Source: Candidatus Bipolaricaulota bacterium
GTDB lineage: Bacteria; Bipolaricaulota; Bipolaricaulia; UBA7950; UBA9294
Direction: 5' to 3'
Assembly (NCBI GenBank): GCA_028277345.1
Contig: JANQGM010000020.1
Coordinates: 1-64,000, forward strand
Length of the DNA: 64,000 nucleotides
The position numbers and the translations under genes are program-made. Of the stretch, positions 63,305-64,000 are shown one piece after another. Within the stretch, counting starts at the first letter, position 1. Each line of letters begins with the position of its first letter. Under the pieces are notes generated by a model. That model did not search any database, was not told the origin of the DNA, and worked only from the letters and a program-made list of their open reading frames with translations.

Positions 63305-64000
63305 CTAGGCCCGCGCCATTTTGCGGCGTCGAATCCAATGCCACGCGTACGACAGGGCAAACAGACAGCTAGCCACAATCATGCCCCACTCAGACAGCGT
63401 TGGTGCATCGATGGTTCCCGACAGCGGCAAGGGTCCGACCGGTTCGTCAATGGTGAGACACGTCGGATCGTCCTCATCGCCCGTTGTCGGGTCGTCGGTT
63501 GGCGTGGATGAATCATTGGTTCCATTGTTGTCGGAATCCCAATGGACGTAGCCCTGGTTGCAAACCTGATCGCCCACCTCGAGATCGTCATCCATCTCGA
63601 CGCGGTAGGTGATCGTGACCGATCCGCCCGAGGGAATGCTGCCATCCCAGACAATGGTGTCGCCGTCGAGCGCGGCAGTTCCCGAGGTTTCCGTGATCTG
63701 TCCCGTTGGGCTAACGCCGGCAGGAAGCAGATCCGTGAACTCGTGCCCCGGATTGTCTTCCAAATCCGAGCATCCGTAGTTCCAGATCGTCACTTCATAT
63801 CGAATCGTATCGCCGGGCTCCACGGTGCCGCCGTCGGTATCGACCGCCAGCTTCTCGACCTCAACGTACGGCGCATTCGGTCGAATCAGCAGGTCGGTTT
63901 CGATGGTCAGGCAGTTGTTGCTCTCATTGAGTTCGAGCACATCCGACCCCGTATCCACACAGACCAGCACATCGTGCTCGCCCGATGGCGCGGAGTCCGT
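63305..64000 (-). CDS. Surface protein with CARDB/DUF11-like domains and IPTL-type sorting signal (5' cut)
   Basis: The frame is open to the right edge, so the N-terminus lies outside. The visible 231 residues hold the end of a CARDB-like domain (ELNESNNCLTIET), a DUF11-like domain (VEPGDTIRYEVTIWNYG, then FTDLLPAGVSPTG, SGGSVTITYRVEMDDDLEVG), an acidic Thr/Asp linker, and the tail APTLSEWGMIVASCLFALSY plus AWHWIRRRKMARA: the IPTLxxWG sorting form with a helix and a basic end. The first Pro-Thr-Leu is preceded by Ala instead of Ile. It lies nine bases upstream of the exosortase gene. Confidence 0.85.
   Translation of the reverse strand, partial: TDSAPSGEHDVLVCVDTGSDVLELNESNNCLTIETDLLIRPNAPYVEVEKLAVDTDGGTVEPGDTIRYEVTIWNYGCSDLEDNPGHEFTDLLPAGVSPTGQITETSGTAALDGDTIVWDGSIPSGGSVTITYRVEMDDDLEVGDQVCNQGYVHWDSDNNGTNDSSTPTDDPTTGDEDDPTCLTIDEPVGPLPLSGTIDAPTLSEWGMIVASCLFALSYAWHWIRRRKMARA

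Overview
This is a bacterial chromosome segment of roughly 55-60% G+C by eye. It carries a K+-dependent membrane pyrophosphatase, an unusually short SMC with an archaeal-looking head, many secreted parallel beta-helix proteins and an exosortase/IPTL-type sorting pair. I suspect a candidate-phylum anaerobe such as Bipolaricaulota (Acetothermia), but no marker here proves it.

Layout. 1-11.1 kb: GNAT acetyltransferase (cut by the left edge), hppA, a secreted coiled-coil protein, then an operon of HTH gene, smc, scpA, scpB and rubredoxin, followed by a cysteine desulfurase, IscU and Rrf2 operon with a probable Rrf2 operator in its promoter. 11.2-19.5 kb (minus): dprA, ndk, valS, two mini-ORFs, folC, uppS, cdsA, prsW. 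A 68-bp tandem triplication of the folC 5' end created the mini-ORFs. 19.6-21.9 kb: fxsA and a comEC without its nuclease-like domain overlap tail to tail; then ssrA (tmRNA).

21.9-40.4 kb is an integrative island inserted at the 3' end of ssrA. A large serine recombinase gene abuts attL and its frame runs into the antisense of ssrA. The ten-base core CTCCACCAGA recurs at 35.11, 36.07 and 40.37 kb, and the last copy is followed by what looks like the original ssrA terminator. Cargo: phage-like regulators with a palindromic operator, a minimal tyrosine recombinase, a type II restriction-modification system with Vsr, small membrane proteins (one broken by a 14-bp duplication), DUF6788-type genes, and a secreted dockerin protein next to a cohesin-like lipoprotein.

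40.4-64 kb returns to chromosome. Two duplicated blocks each pair a membrane-anchored winged-helix regulator with a secreted beta-helix protein. Then come a MalY/PatB enzyme, a Cys-rich secreted peptide beside a membrane-anchored CGPC protein, a sugar ABC transporter without ATPase, a purple-acid-phosphatase-like ectoenzyme, a beta-helix lipoprotein, an ABC-2 exporter with a thioredoxin-like protein, a class III cyclase, a 1,000-residue surface protein, and an exosortase with its APTLSEWG-tailed substrate.

A recurring theme is leaderless expression: at several operon heads a -35/-10 promoter lies only 6-9 bases before the start codon and no Shine-Dalgarno is present, while genes inside operons have good GGAGG sites.
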